A DNA stretch of 64,000 nt from NCBI RefSeq assembly GCF_037126465.1, contig NC_088203.1:106726409-106790408 (forward strand), in the 5' to 3' direction. The first letter of the stretch is position 1. The number at the start of each line of letters is the position of its first letter. Below the pieces are notes generated by a model that was given only the letters and a program-made list of their open reading frames with translations, was not told where the DNA came from and did not search any database. Shown in pieces: positions 13,325 through 24,500 of this stretch. Source of the DNA: Ornithodoros turicata (taxonomy: Eukaryota; Arthropoda; Arachnida; Ixodida; Argasidae). A program made the translations under genes and the position numbers.

Positions 13325-13505
13325 GACAAAAGTTTACGGAACACCAGGGTGTCGCATTTCTCCATCGGAGCGACACCCCAGCAGCAAATACTAGCGGGCA
13401 TAGAATAACCAGTCACCCGTTTCTTATTCGGTGTCTGTATCATAGCTAACAGGGGGCCCCTCCGATGAAGAAATACGCCAATGCCGTGTTCCGTAAACTT
13501 TTGTC
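13325..13505. mobile_element. MITE, about 180 bp
   Basis: Inverted ends GACAAAAGTTTACGGAACAC (13325-13344) and its reverse complement (13486-13505), extending with gaps to about 45 bp and including CATCGGAG. No coding capacity. No confident target duplication. Confidence 0.7.
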
Positions 13506-13887
13506 CCAATCTACGTGTGAAAGTGCACACCATAACCGCATTGATATATGATTGAGGGCACCAGAGGCCTACCAAAGTATGCCGCGAGGGAGAGACAGAC
13601 ACCCCCGACACCTTATTCATGGGGACGCTTGCTGGGAAGACCTTGGATGCTGGTTATGTTTGGCAATAAAGCCGAGCGAACGTTCACTTTATATTTAGAA
13701 TATCATATTCCTATATCCCTATATTTCACTTAGAATTTTTGTGTACGCCTTTGAAGTGAAGACATCTATAAAACAAAACAAAACTGCTATGCGTGAGTAT
13801 CTAGACGTGAATAGTACACGTCTAAATTGTACATCTGCGCGTTCACTGCGTGAAATATAGCGACGCGGGTTTTTATGCGGTGCAGCC

Positions 13888-13985
13888 AGCAACAGCAACA
13901 ACTTTATTTCGAGGTGATGGATGGGGAGTTTCATCGCCAGAGGAGTTACTCCACCCCATTGCTGGTGGTGATGCGGGGACGGTGC
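13888..13985 (-). mobile_element. LINE 3' tail copy
   Basis: Reverse complement of the tail family: CCCCGCATCACCACCAGCAA, then CTCTGGCGATGAAACTCCCC and GAAATAAAGTTGTTGCTGTT. A polyadenylation-type AATAAA precedes a short GTT-rich end. Confidence 0.65.
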
Positions 13986-14234
13986 AGACAACACATCGCT
14001 AGCAGACGCTGGTATGCGGTAGAAAACAAGCGTCTCTTTTTTTTTCTTTTTTTTTTTTTTTTTCTGTGCTGGGAATACGGAGCAAGTGCTGCAACGACGT
14101 CAACCTTATTCGAAAGGGGTAAACTCGTAGATCATTGTAGCTACATGTTCACTTGGAATGTTTAAAGGGAACGCTTTAGATCTGCCAAAAGCTACGCGTG
14201 GTATCAATAAGCCTGTGCAAGATATGTAGATATG

Positions 14235-14448
14235 TACAGGGTGTTTGCTCTAACGTGTCAAGAAATTATATTTAAAGCGAGCGACTAAAGAAAAGCAAGT
14301 GGTACCTTTTTGCTACTTGAGTAAGAAACAGGTACTGCTTCACTAGTAGCACCTGTTTCTTAGTCGAGTAGCTGAAAAGTAGGCTCGTTTCTCTTTTATC
14401 GCTCGCTTTAAATAAAATTTCTGGACACGTTAGAGCAAACACCCTGTA
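14235..14448. mobile_element. Foldback MITE, 214 bp
   Basis: Inverted ends of about 50 bp starting TACAGGGTGTTTGCTCTAAC, with the AAAGCGAGCGA block near the inner ends. The arms continue with AAACAGGT and its complement, so nearly the whole element folds. A second TACAGGGTGCGTCACG start abuts at 14449 and a stray GAGCAAACACCCTGTA end sits at about 14672, suggesting an adjoining chimeric copy. Confidence 0.8.
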
Positions 14449-14699
14449 TACAGGGTGCGTCACGTAAGACTGACCAGAATTTTATTAAATTCGCGGTTCG
14501 TTTGTTGTCTTTGTTTTGAAAAGTCGTTGAATACACCTGTTCTCGATGGCGCTTACTCAAAGGTGGTGGTGTATCAGTAATTAGTGCAGCCCTCGATTAA
14601 CTCTCATAATTAATATTCATAACTAGTGGAAACAGTGGTGACCGCGCAATTCAGAAGTAGATTCAAATTAGAGCAAACACCCTGTAAGAGGCAAGAAAC

Positions 14700-16590
14700 G
14701 TGCACGATAGCCTTCAACGAAACAGGTCGGGAAACGGGAGAGACAAGTATGACCGCAAAGAAATTGTGGTTATGAAACAGAGATCCTCTTGGGCCAAAAA
14801 AAATGTGGGCCAGAGAAAACCTGAGGTCGTTGCCTTTCAATGTTCAGCGTGACCTTGAAGCCACCACATCCACACGGCCGCTGTGAAATAAATCTGGTAG
14901 AAGCAACATTATCATGTGAACAGATTTATTTTTCATAAAAAACAAAAGAAAGCGAGTCTCAGGTATTGATACTTTATTACCGCTCGTTATATCGAACTAA
15001 ATGGCATAATGATTCACGCACACACAGTCGAGTTGCGCAGCACAGTGGCGAGGTTTTTACCCCTTTAGGTAGGAAGAGATGCTCTTAAAAAAAGACAAGA
15101 AATAAAAAAAGAAAGAGAAAGAACAATCATCGTAGCACAGCAGCAGAAGCAAATCTGCAGTGGCTTCGGGCTTGGCATTGTACTGTAACCACATTTTTTG
15201 AAAGGTCGTAGTAAAGCGGAATATCGCAGTATGTACTTTATAATAGCCTCAGTACGAAGACCTCATTAAAAAGACGGGGGTAAACAGATCGGTGAGGCGT
15301 TATACGGAGTGTTAGCATCTCGGAAACCGTAGCGTAAGGATCAGCTATTACTTAGCACCAATTCCTGATTCTTCAAACAGGGATAAAGTAATCTCTTCAC
15401 TTCGCGTTCTGGTATTAGGATTTGACGGCCAATCTTCTTCTCTGCCGAGTGAAAAAAAAGAAAGAGCGCCTTTCCACTAGGACAGGTTTAATTTCTGACC
15501 TCCAGGTATTTCTACGGGCAATACTGTGCGGAAATTGCGTCATACACTTTCGAGAGCTCCACTAGAATTCCAACCATACAATGCTAGCTGCAGAGAATGT
15601 AGCTGCGGAATGTAGCGGCTATTATATTGAGAATGTGGGCCTGAAAGAAAATATGAGTCTGAAATAGTCTGGTCTGATCCACAGAGCCTTTGAAATTAAA
15701 GGTGAAATTCAATGAAAATGGTCGCTCCTTCCAAATTTGACCACCGTCGCAAGGTGCCTCGGCTGCGGGGACACACGCACACACAAATAGATGATGAAAT
15801 GGGACTGATGTGGACCAGCAGGCTTCGGAAAACGTCACCTGTTGAGTGCACAGAGAATGTTCCTAGGTCACTGGCGCAAATACATTTAGGAAAGATGTCC
15901 CAGAACTTCGTGGGGCGTAAGTTATACAACCCTTGTAATAGCAAGTTTCTTCCTTTCTTTGTTTGTTTTTTCGCTACAAAGTAATCAATTTAGTTGGCCG
16001 TTTACTTTTTGATAAACCTTCGTTTTTTTCTGTTTGTTCGGCTAATAATTTACTTGCGGAATAGTAAGCCGACACACCATTTGGCTGAACTTTCCTTCCT
16101 TTTCTCCCATTTACTTCGTCTTCTAATAAATCTTCCTTGTTTGTTTTTTAATTACGGAGACAACGAACTACATTAACAACAACGAACTACATGATGACAG
16201 TGTCATGGGATCTTTGAACACTCACTCGAAGAGGCATTTTCACGTTTTTAGATCCTAATTGAATCGGAATTTCGAAAGGCTTTTACGAGCGCCTTCTCAA
16301 GACAATTGTGCTGAGAGCACAAATGCAACTGTCGCTTTACCTTCATTGCTGCATTAAAATGTTTGAATAAGTTTTCACGTCGTCCTCATACGAATACATG
16401 AAATTGTTTCTCACAGCAGAAAGACCTGAATGTGCTTTCTCATTATGTTCGCTTCGCGCGCAAAGTGAAATTGCGTTTGAAGGTATCATAAAGCAGCAGA
16501 CAGACAATTTATGCTGACGACGTAGCTGAACATCTTGTTGCTCGTAAACCCTCTGCAACAAGTTACAAATGGGACAGAGAGCAATTAATA
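14700..16590. other. No recognisable gene
   Basis: Apart from the LINE tail at 15768-15845, I see only motif-free short frames and A/T-rich stretches. Hairpin-like CTT/TTC-rich runs near 16080-16150 resemble the T-rich runs at 48900-49090. Confidence 0.45.
15768..15845 (-). mobile_element. LINE 3' end copy with (TG)n tail
   Basis: The plus-strand order ACACACACAAATAGATGATG, then GGGACTGATGTGGACCAGCAGGC, repeats the 3' end of the intact insertion at 26628-27589. The element therefore reads on the minus strand and ends in a GT-rich tail. Confidence 0.55.
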
Positions 16591-16592
16591 TA

Positions 16593-16740
16593 GTGCAATT
16601 CCGTTAATTCGAAAGCTCTTCATTCGAACTTTCGGATAATCCGAACTGACGCTCGGGTCAGGCAAAGTCATGTGTATCTCAATGGGGGAAAATGGCCGGT
16701 AATTCTAACATATGAAGATGCGCTGCGGTTTACTCGAACA
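16593..16740 (+). mobile_element. Possible pogo/Tigger-like MITE end
   Basis: TA followed by GTGCAATTCCGTTAATTCGA and ACTTTCGGATAATCCGAACT has the TTAATTCGAA style of pogo-type element ends. I found no matching right terminus, so class and extent are tentative. Confidence 0.35.
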
Positions 16741-17506
16741 CAATTACCCGGCCGCGCCGGCAGCGCTGACCACGCTCTGGCAGGGGCACTGCTGGCGTGT
16801 CAGGGACATCTTTGCTTATTAAATGTTGAGTTTACCTTATAAGTCCGTTTCTTATAAAGGCGGCACTTCCACCAGAGGAGAAAAGCAAAGGAAAGAGCCA
16901 CCGAAGGGCAAATTTAATTTCCATATGGGAGTAAGCGGCAAAGCAGGCAGGCCTCGATGTTTTATGGGGATCAAGACCATTCCTGTTGACTATAGAACCA
17001 AGAATAAGGCAGCAATGCAATATTTTCTCGAGCTGGGTGCAAACGACGTTAGCCGCTGAGCCGCATAAGAGAGTCGCGGCCGAAGAAACGACCGCAAGCG
17101 CGTATAACAAAATATTCTTTACCCGATGCTCGACGATGTTTTCAGGCTTGTCTGTAAATAAATATTCTGAACAGGATCAGCCTCTTAAATTTCCGCCATC
17201 GCGTGACCGGAGATGTGTGCAGAGGCCCAGCGAGCCATGACGCGTCTCCGTCGCAGCTAGCAGCGCTGCCAACGCATAAAGCCCTCTCTTAAAGTAAGCT
17301 AGCTGTTAAGCTAACAGCTAAGCCCTAGCTGTTTAGTTACAACTCCTCTTTATTCGGACAAATCGTAGCTCCCCTTCATGTTAGATATATATAATTGGGG
17401 ATTTACGTCACGAGACAACTGATATCCTTCATGTTAGAATTTATGGGACTGCACTCTATTTTTCATTTCGCATTGCCGGTGGATCGCCCACCTCATAATC
17501 ATCCAA

Positions 17507-17510
<4 letters not shown>

Positions 17511-17542
<32 letters not shown>

Positions 17543-17612
17543 ACAGGGGGACGTGTAGGGTGTCGCCCCTGGCGACGAAACTCCCCGACCGTCCTCAAAG
17601 AAAGTTGTTGGC
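17511..17612 (+). repeat. (TG)n microsatellite joined to LINE tail copy
   Basis: A (TG)n run (17511-17537) is followed by GGGTGTCGCCCCTGGCGACG and AAACTCCCC..AAAGTTGTTG, the tail family of 12718-12828. Confidence 0.65.
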
Positions 17613-18039
17613 CTAGCGAAATTGCTGTAACACGGCTCGGGGCGACGTCTGGTGGTTAATCGTTTCCAATTTGCCAAGCGACAGTGATCTTTCTCAGTCT
17701 TTCGTTTCGTTTAGACACAGTGTTGTGTCCGCATGCAATGTACTCTTTCCGCCATACTTGATGAGCAATGCGTAGTTGGTAAGTACCTCCACACAGTGTT
17801 ACCCGCAAAAAGAAAATAAAGAAAGGAAGAAAAACCATGGGCACAATTGAAACGAAGATCGTGACGTTAGAGTAAGGCTCAGACGAATACATAAATGTCC
17901 TGAGCTTGCACCTTAACTGTTTTATATGAGCCCAACCATAACGTAACATTTGAATGAGGTTTGACACAACAACACCTATTGCCATCAGGGAAGGTCGCAT
18001 CCCATCTACGAAACAGACACTACTATGGTCGCCATCGGC

Positions 18040-18470
18040 CTACAATATACTTGGCTAATTTTTTCGTCCGAAAAGCACTTAGATATAAATAAACGTGTTT
18101 TAAAGATCAGCGCTGCTTCCTCAGCTGCGAGGGCCCCAGCGACAACGAGATCACCGTGACGTCACTCCTTAATAGGACAGGAGAAAGGCGCCGTTTGCTG
18201 AGGCGCCCGCACTGCCGCGGCGTCCCCTTTCGCAAGGTCGTGCTCTGATTGGTGGCGTAGGGAATGAAGTTGTCCTGACAGGGAATTCCGGAATACTCTC
18301 AACATCCGGCATCTGGTCTTGTCATGTGTTCAATCGAAAAGCAGTCAAACCGCACCACTATTTCGCATGGGATTTTGGGCACCGTGGTCTGTGGTCATCG
18401 AGGAATAATATGACACCATAGTTTCGAAATCGATTGGAACGGATGCGACCGTCCCTCTTAAGGGACTATC
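18040..18470 (+). repeat. Dispersed GC-rich repeat, copy 1
   Basis: It opens with AATAAACGTGTTTTAAAGAT and GCGCTGCTTCC, contains GACGTCACTCC, CTGATTGGTGGCG and CTCAACATCCGG, and ends GGAACGGATGCGACCGTCCC just before TTAA. The same ordered blocks occur at 18966-19510 and 61540-62430. No terminal inverted repeats or protein are visible; class unknown. Confidence 0.7.
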
Positions 18471-18565
18471 GCACCCGGAAACGTGTGTATGAGTTGCAGT
18501 AATGTTTGGCACCGCTTTACAGTCTACTTGGCCAACTTTCTCTTCCGAAAACAGCTTACATAGTA

Positions 18566-18963
18566 CACTGTAAACTTTTTCACACCTTTAAAGGTGTGCG
18601 CTATGAACATTCAACCTGGTTGCGTAACATTGCATCTCCAGGATGATATTTTACAAAATTTGGAAAGCATTACTAAAGATCAAGTGTCAGTGCAAATCTT
18701 GCTTTCATTATGTCTTGGATATCGTAGGTACGAGCTAATGCAGATATGCATCGCTATCGATAATCGAGCACGCGCAAGTGTCTACAATACTGTTGAACAA
18801 TCTTGAGATGTTGCAAGACTGAATTTTTGGAGGACAGACAACACTCGACTAAAGAAAATTTGTGCGAAACCGTGCTCCATTATGATGTTACCAAAATTAC
18901 ACCTAAAAAGGCGTGCGCCATGCACGTTGTTACACCTTTAAAGGTGTGAATAGATTTAGAGTG
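18566..18963. mobile_element. TA-flanked MITE with palindromic ends, 398 bp
   Basis: It begins CACTGTAAACTTTTTCACAC and ends with the near complement ATAGATTTAGAGTG, flanked by TA on both sides (18564-18565 and 18964-18965). Each end carries the palindrome ACACCTTTAAAGGTGT. It interrupts the GC-rich repeat, whose AATAAAG..TTTTAAAGAT block resumes directly after it. The TA duplication suggests a Tc1/mariner-type origin. Confidence 0.8.
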
Positions 18964-18965
18964 TA

Positions 18966-19510
18966 AATAAAGGAGTTTTAAAGATTCGCTCTCCTTCTGC
19001 GCCTAAGGCAGCCAAATCGATAGCAACATCATGATGACGTAGGCCAGACACACAAATAAGAGCGCAGCGCAAGCGATTGTCTCCGAGCTCGTCCGCTTCG
19101 CTTTCGCATCGAAATGTACCGAGTGAAGAGTCCTCCGTAAATACACGTCTCGTGGAGCACCTGGAACGATGTTACCTTTCTGGCTGTACGAACACGTCCC
19201 ACGCTACCCCAGAAACGACATTTCGACATTCCACAAGCCGATCACAGATCTCCGCGACATGCAGACGCCCGCACACTCTCCAGCCCTCCGGGTCTTCCTC
19301 CAGTCGTCAACGGATTCTCCCTGATTGGCCTGTGCCATTTTCTCCGATTTTCAGAGAGGGAATTCCGCCATTCTCTCAACATCCGGCGTCTCTTATTGCT
19401 ATGTATTGCATGAAATCGCACAGAAACTCGTTGGACTTTCGACTTTATTGTCGGTCATGAACGAGGAGTAAATCGGAATCGACCGGGATGGATGCGACAG
19501 TCCCTTTAAA
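18966..19510 (+). repeat. Dispersed GC-rich repeat, copy 2, behind the receptor stop
   Basis: Starts AATAAAGGAGTTTTAAAGAT, passes GATTGGCCTGTGCC, GGGAATTCCGCC and CTCTCAACATCCGGCGTCTC, and ends GGATGCGACAGTCCCTTTAAA. It is colinear with 18040-18470. The receptor stop codon is only about 120 bp away (19629), so the receptor mRNA probably runs into this repeat. Confidence 0.7.
19444..19449 (-). promoter_or_regulatory. Candidate polyadenylation signal of the receptor gene
   Basis: AATAAA on the minus strand, 180 nt beyond the receptor stop codon. It lies inside GC-rich repeat copy 2. It is the nearest canonical signal I noticed, but use is unproven. Confidence 0.35.
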
Positions 19511-19628
19511 GCTATGTGCAGAGATTACTGTACGTGACCAACAAGCTGTGTTTCCCGGACTCGACACACGTTGCAATGTCTTCTTGTTCGCACCAAAACA
19601 TCACAGTCTCTCGACAAGTTTCATAGCG

Positions 19629-19999
19629 CTAACGTGCGATTGACGAAGGTCCTCTCACCACACTAGCAGCAGCCCTGCGAACAGTATCAGCCCCACAGTC
19701 TTGAGCGGTTCTCATTTCCACGTCGGTCGACGATCTAAAGCCATTTCTCTGTTTAGATGAGCTGCACTTGAGCCTTGCGTGATCCCCTTCGCAATGTGAC
19801 ACCACGCTGTGAGCGTTGCTGTCGTTGGTACCGTCAGTAGTATCTCGTGCTAGGTAGGAGCAACCTCTTCCGGACACCTTGGCCAGGCAACACGCCGTGC
19901 GCAGCGCGTTGAGGAGGTTTTTGTTGAAAGCGAGGTAGATCCAAGGATTGACGCAACTGTTGAGGCTGTTGAGCAGCATGAGTATGGTGACAGTGGAAC
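19629..19999 (-). CDS. Inotocin (vasopressin/oxytocin-like) receptor, exon 2: TM7 and C-tail
   Basis: This is the terminal coding exon of the receptor begun at 54356-55385. It opens after a pyrimidine-rich acceptor (TTTATCATTCCCAG) at 20000. The first GT completes the Ser codon whose A ends exon 1 (phase 1). It encodes residues 344-466: TM7 with MLLNSLNSCVNPWIYLAFN (NPxxY motif at 361-365), a short helix 8, a CC pair (380-381) that is a likely palmitoylation site, and a Ser/Thr-rich cytoplasmic tail ending at TAG. LNSC-NPWIY is the family signature of vasopressin/oxytocin receptors. The minus-strand frame running upstream past 19999 is intron read-through. Confidence 0.88.
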
Positions 20000-20734
20000 C
20001 TGGGAATGATAAATGTAAATGAAAAAAAGTACAAGGAACTCATTACTATGAAGTGCAAACACTAAATTGTTAGAACATGATGGAAAATAACCAAGCTGCG
20101 CTAAAGCGATGAAAGCGCCCTTTCTGGTCGGAAGAGGTGCCAAGCGCTACGATAGCTCTGATATACGAACGTCAACGAATATGTAGTGGTCGTGTTTGGA
20201 TCGGAAGAATCGTCCACATTTCCCATGTTTTCTCGGCCTCTTTTTACTTCTATGGCACGAACTAAGTCAGCAGAAAAGAAAGCCACAAGAGTGCTATCGT
20301 AGGCAGGAAAAACAGAGTACATTAGGGATGATAAATGTGATGTGTGTAGCATATTCCGCATGAACGAAATGAAGATTAACTTTGAACATTGACTGGCTCC
20401 AATTGTGAAATATCTCGCATCTCCTTGGACATCTAATTAGAATGTGAATTAATTAATTTAGGTAATTATTTATCCAGCAGCTCCTCCGACAGAAGGTTCA
20501 CCTGGCCGTACAGCTCGTCTGCAAAAACGACATCTGTGCTGCTCTCGTAGTTTTTTTATTCAAAAATCTGTAACGTTTCACACACAAACAAACAAACAAA
20601 AAACAACAAGGAAGCAAAAGATAGCATGTATTTCTCCTTGGTTTAAGAAGCTTCAATTTCTGAAAAGTGAGTGCATTTCCGGGGAGCGAAAGTAATACCT
20701 CCGGCCCACGGGAAATCACCCTCATATCATGTAC

Positions 20735-20765
20735 TTCTCTCTCTCTCTCTCTTTCTCTCTCTCTC
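20735..20765 (+). repeat. (CT)n microsatellite
   Basis: A run of CT dinucleotides with one TT interruption. Confidence 0.95.
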
Positions 20766-21765
20766 CGGCCCAAGAGACGATATAGTGTCATTTTCGTGTA
20801 ATGCACTCCAACTAAGGCGAATGTCACTTTCACGACGTGCTTGCTACACGGCTAAAGAAAGTGTCACTTATGTAGTGATGGCAATCACTGTAGATAAGAA
20901 TAAACGGCGGAAGAATATTTAGGCGTGCGCCACAATACCTTCCTCGGAATGTTTTTCTTTGATTTCGAAACCCTTCCTGTTAATCTTCTTCCAACATTAA
21001 ACAAATTGACCTCAAACATGTGCCACAACAAAAATGGCCGAGACCGCCAAGTTTTCACAGGTTGTTAACGAGAGTAATGACAGGTCTTTCGGCACCGTTT
21101 CACACTGTGCTTAAACAAAATAAACACGCTCTTGGAAATACTCGTTTAAAAATATTGTGGTCTCGAGACCCCTCGCTTTTTCTGAATATTTTCACCTGTT
21201 CCACATAGCCTGCCGTCGAAACTACACACTTTGTCAGCCGAAGAGAAGTGGAGCGAGTTTGGGGAACTCACTAAATCTTTAGTGCACTTTCTGCTGAGTG
21301 TCACTAAAAGATGTCGTATGACAGCACACGAATGACACTAAGTGCAGGTGTCACTCGCTGAAAGTGACACTGAATTAGTCCGTCTGACAGGGGTATAAGA
21401 CGCGTTTTGTACCTCGACACATAAGAGAATAAGTTGTCAGCCGAGGGTCAACAAAAGGACTTTGCGCTGTCCGAGGGCAAAACCACTTAGTAGGAGAGCT
21501 ACAGAATGCCGTTGTTAGTACCTTTTCTACTTAAGGAAATGCAATCCTCATTTCCTGAGTGGTGCGAAATAAGTGGTTGAACCTACTGCCAGTACAGCAC
21601 GTCGCAGCCCCAATAAATCATCGAGAGCATCGACTGCCAGTTTTAGAATGCTATTTTTTTGTTATTCATGTATTGAATTTGAGTGTATTTCTATAAGTGA
21701 CAAAAAAGATAACGCATTGAAACTATAAGGTACGTTTATTATGATACAAACTCTCATGCAGTGTA

Positions 21766-21818
21766 CAGCATTTCATCAGGTACCAGATCAAATACAGTCC
21801 GCTGCGTGAAAGCTTGTA
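21766..21818 (+). repeat. Degenerate copy of hammerhead-like repeat
   Basis: AGGTACCAGATCA, then a poorly paired middle, then GTGAAAGCTTGTACG. It shares GTAC..GAAAGCTTGTAC with the 22.1- and 25.7-kb copies, but the CUGA core is changed to CAGA and the central stem is weak. Confidence 0.5.
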
Positions 21819-22003
21819 CGAATAATAAACACAGTTGTTTCAATGTTTTGTCCCTTTACCGCTTGTGTTGACCGTTCTTGACCCCGTTTCGGCATTCCCC
21901 GATTGTATTTTCATGTAGGAACTCTTCTCAAGGAACCGTTTTTTACATCGACGAAGAAAGCGTATACGAAGGGGGGAGTCAAGTCCTGTAGATCACATAA
22001 ACA

Positions 22004-22157
22004 AAATACAGAAGCCGACACTGAAGATTTTTGTTTAAGTTTAATTTGTACAAGCTTTCGCGTACCTTTCCTCAGGTACCTGAGGAAGCGTGGACCTCCA
22101 CGCGAAAGCTTGTACAAATTAAACTTAAACAAAAATCTTCAGTGTCGGCTTCTGTAT
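22004..22157. repeat. Near-perfect palindrome holding two head-to-head hammerhead-like motifs
   Basis: Arms of about 70 bp (from CAGAAGCCGACACTGAAG at the left to its complement at the right) fold around the self-complementary centre CCTCAGGTACCTGAGG. The plus-strand right half reads GTAC, CTGAGGA (22080-22086), one extra A, the stem GCGTGG-ACCT-CCACGC, GAAA (22104-22107), GCTT, GTAC. The left half has the same order on the minus strand with a weaker stem. CUGANGA..GAAA with flanking GUAC/GUAC pairing resembles a type I hammerhead ribozyme with a palindromic stem III. The extra A before stem II departs from the consensus. Confidence 0.55.
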
Positions 22158-22549
22158 TTTGTTTTTGTCGACGAAGAAATGTGAGAAAGATTTGGAATGG
22201 GGTTCCACATTGAGCACATTCCTCTAATTCTCTTTGCTCGTACCCATTCCTCGTGCCAGGTAATTCAATCTCTCCCTATTATTGTTTGTCAACATCAATA
22301 TCGTATCGGGGAAAACGTCATCCACGTCGGAGTTGCGCCAGTCTTTCGTGGCCGCCTGTAAAGCGTGCTTTGCCTGCAGATATAGTGTTGCAGAGGGGAA
22401 GCCAACTTTCAAATTCCTAGACTCTACCGGAAATGCATATTCATTATCGGACTCTGTGACTTACTTGTGAGGAAAGTACAAGTTTCAACTCGAAACTTTA
22501 GGGGTCGCCTTGTTGTCTTCACCATGTATGATGTGATACGAGGAGGGGA

Positions 22550-22985
22550 GCGGATACCCATTGACCGAATGTACTGTTTCACTTTGGGATACCGACAGCT
22601 CACGCTCAGCAGGTACGAAACTATGCTATCGCGGGTATGCTGTAGACGTCGCTGGAGTGTGTCGCGGCAGAGAGCAATGGTTCATACGCAAATGTTGTCA
22701 GCGTAGACATGATACGGGTATGGCTTCGCATCAAGGGGCGCCATAATAACATTAAACAGCAGTGGACTGAGTCCCCATGGGACTCCGCAGTGCACGAGAT
22801 ACGTTGCAATGACACACAAATACCGATCTGAAAGAAAATCTTCGGCCCACTAGAGTGTGCGACCTCTTAGGCTTGCTTTTTGGAGTGAGGCCTTGGTGTA
22901 AGCTTCCCTTATATCACAGCATACTTGGCCCGCAATAGATAGAGCGACACCATGGGTATATCGTTTATCACAGCAGACTCAGCAT
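22550..22985 (-). pseudogene. LINE reverse transcriptase remnant
   Basis: On the minus strand, in shifting frames, it encodes GVPWGLSPLLFNVIMAPL (RT motif 4, normally GVPQGSVLSPLLFN) followed by YPYHVYADNICV, where the catalytic YADD has become YADN, and then a stop. Upstream, an IREAYTKASL-type helix precedes it. Frameshifts and the lost Asp show a dead copy. Confidence 0.7.
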
Positions 22986-23974
22986 TATGGAAAGAGCAAC
23001 GAGCAGTACTATCCTAAGCAGTATCAAGAGCAGTGTCTCATACGAGCATCGAAAGCAACCTGGTACTCAGCCAGTATGCACGTTCAACAGTGCAAAACAG
23101 ACTGCAAGTTTTGTGAAACAAAGCTGCGACGCATTGGATCGGATGGCATCGGATTTTATTTTCTGGAGCCGTGGTTGTAGTCGTGCAGCCTACTAGCTTG
23201 ACTTCACTGTACTGTGTTTACGGGTTTCCGAAGTCCGCCTTCGAGACAATACAGTACTCATTTTCTCGGTAATTACAAAATAACATCCTCCGAAACTGAG
23301 AATGTGGAGCGGTTCTGTGCTGCAAACAAACCTTGGAACGCAATCTCAAGCACTGAAATACCGACGAAAGTGCGATAGAAAAAGAAGAAAAGAAATAAGA
23401 AAGGCAATTGGTTACCTAAATGGGGGGGTTACGGTCCCACTTTCACTACTCTCCCTGCTGACAGCTGACTGACGTTAGGGCTCGTACGCACATGCGGTAC
23501 AGATGGGCTAGATGTGCGGAGCCGCCTGCGGCATGCCGTCCCAGCTCTACATCTTCCGCCCGCGGCTTTCCACAGGGAGATCCCGTCAGTCGCGAGAGCT
23601 TCTGAGGCCGCGTCTGACAAGATGGCGAACGACAGCAAAGTCGAGTTAATAGGGAGATTTAGCGAGTCGTTTGTGCCCGAACCAAACGACCAATTCTGCC
23701 GATTCGAAAGGCGAATGGAAACTACATAGACTTTTAGCAAATCGGACGAATCGTTCATCTCCTATTGTATTCCAGATGGATTTGAGTAACAACTGGATCA
23801 TTCGCATCTTTTCTTGTAGTAGATATGACATACGCACTTTCAGGCTTTCCCTTTGCGGAAGGCTGCAGTTGAGGCGGTCACCGTGTTGTCAACGCGCTGT
23901 CAAGCAGACGCGGGCACAGTTGGGAGACTGGGGCTCACTGGGAGACGATTAGCTTTGAGGCAGTTTTGCTTTGG

Positions 23975-24500
23975 GCAGTAACTTAGAAGTAACTAGTAAT
24001 TGTAACTAATTACCTTTTTCGCTAATTACCTTCAGAATCGTAAGTTATTCGCAATAATTTCGGAAAGTGTTCGCGTTTTCTTTCAGTACGCTTTGCCGAA
24101 TGTTATTCGACCTTTACAGAGCTGCTCGTAGCTCTATAAAAATGAAGATATGGGTGCAGCTATCTCCACTACTGGGAAACAAGCGCGTCCACTGCATTCG
24201 GAGGTGGCCCTCGACTCGTGGGTGACGCCTCACTGTGTCTTCGCTAGTGTATACCCGCACTACTCTCGCACAGAAGTACAACACTGGTACTCTGGCCTCG
24301 CAAAGGTATAAAAAAATCATACCCAATTTGGTTTGCTACAATAAAAAGTTACTATTGCTGCGATACAGAGGCCGGAAAGAATTACTCTTTTAAAAATAAT
24401 GTATTATCATTACGCTTCACTTTTTCAAGAGTAATGAGTAATGTATCACATTACTCATTGCTTTTTCGTGGTTGGTAATGTATTACTAATGTCATTACTT
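23975..24500. mobile_element. Possible hAT-like remnant rich in TAATTAC/ATTACT
   Basis: Repeated short words (GTAACTAGTAATTGTAACTAAT, ATTACTCATT, AAAGTAATG) are like the interior of the hAT element at 30417-30912. No paired termini or target duplication was found. Confidence 0.35.
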
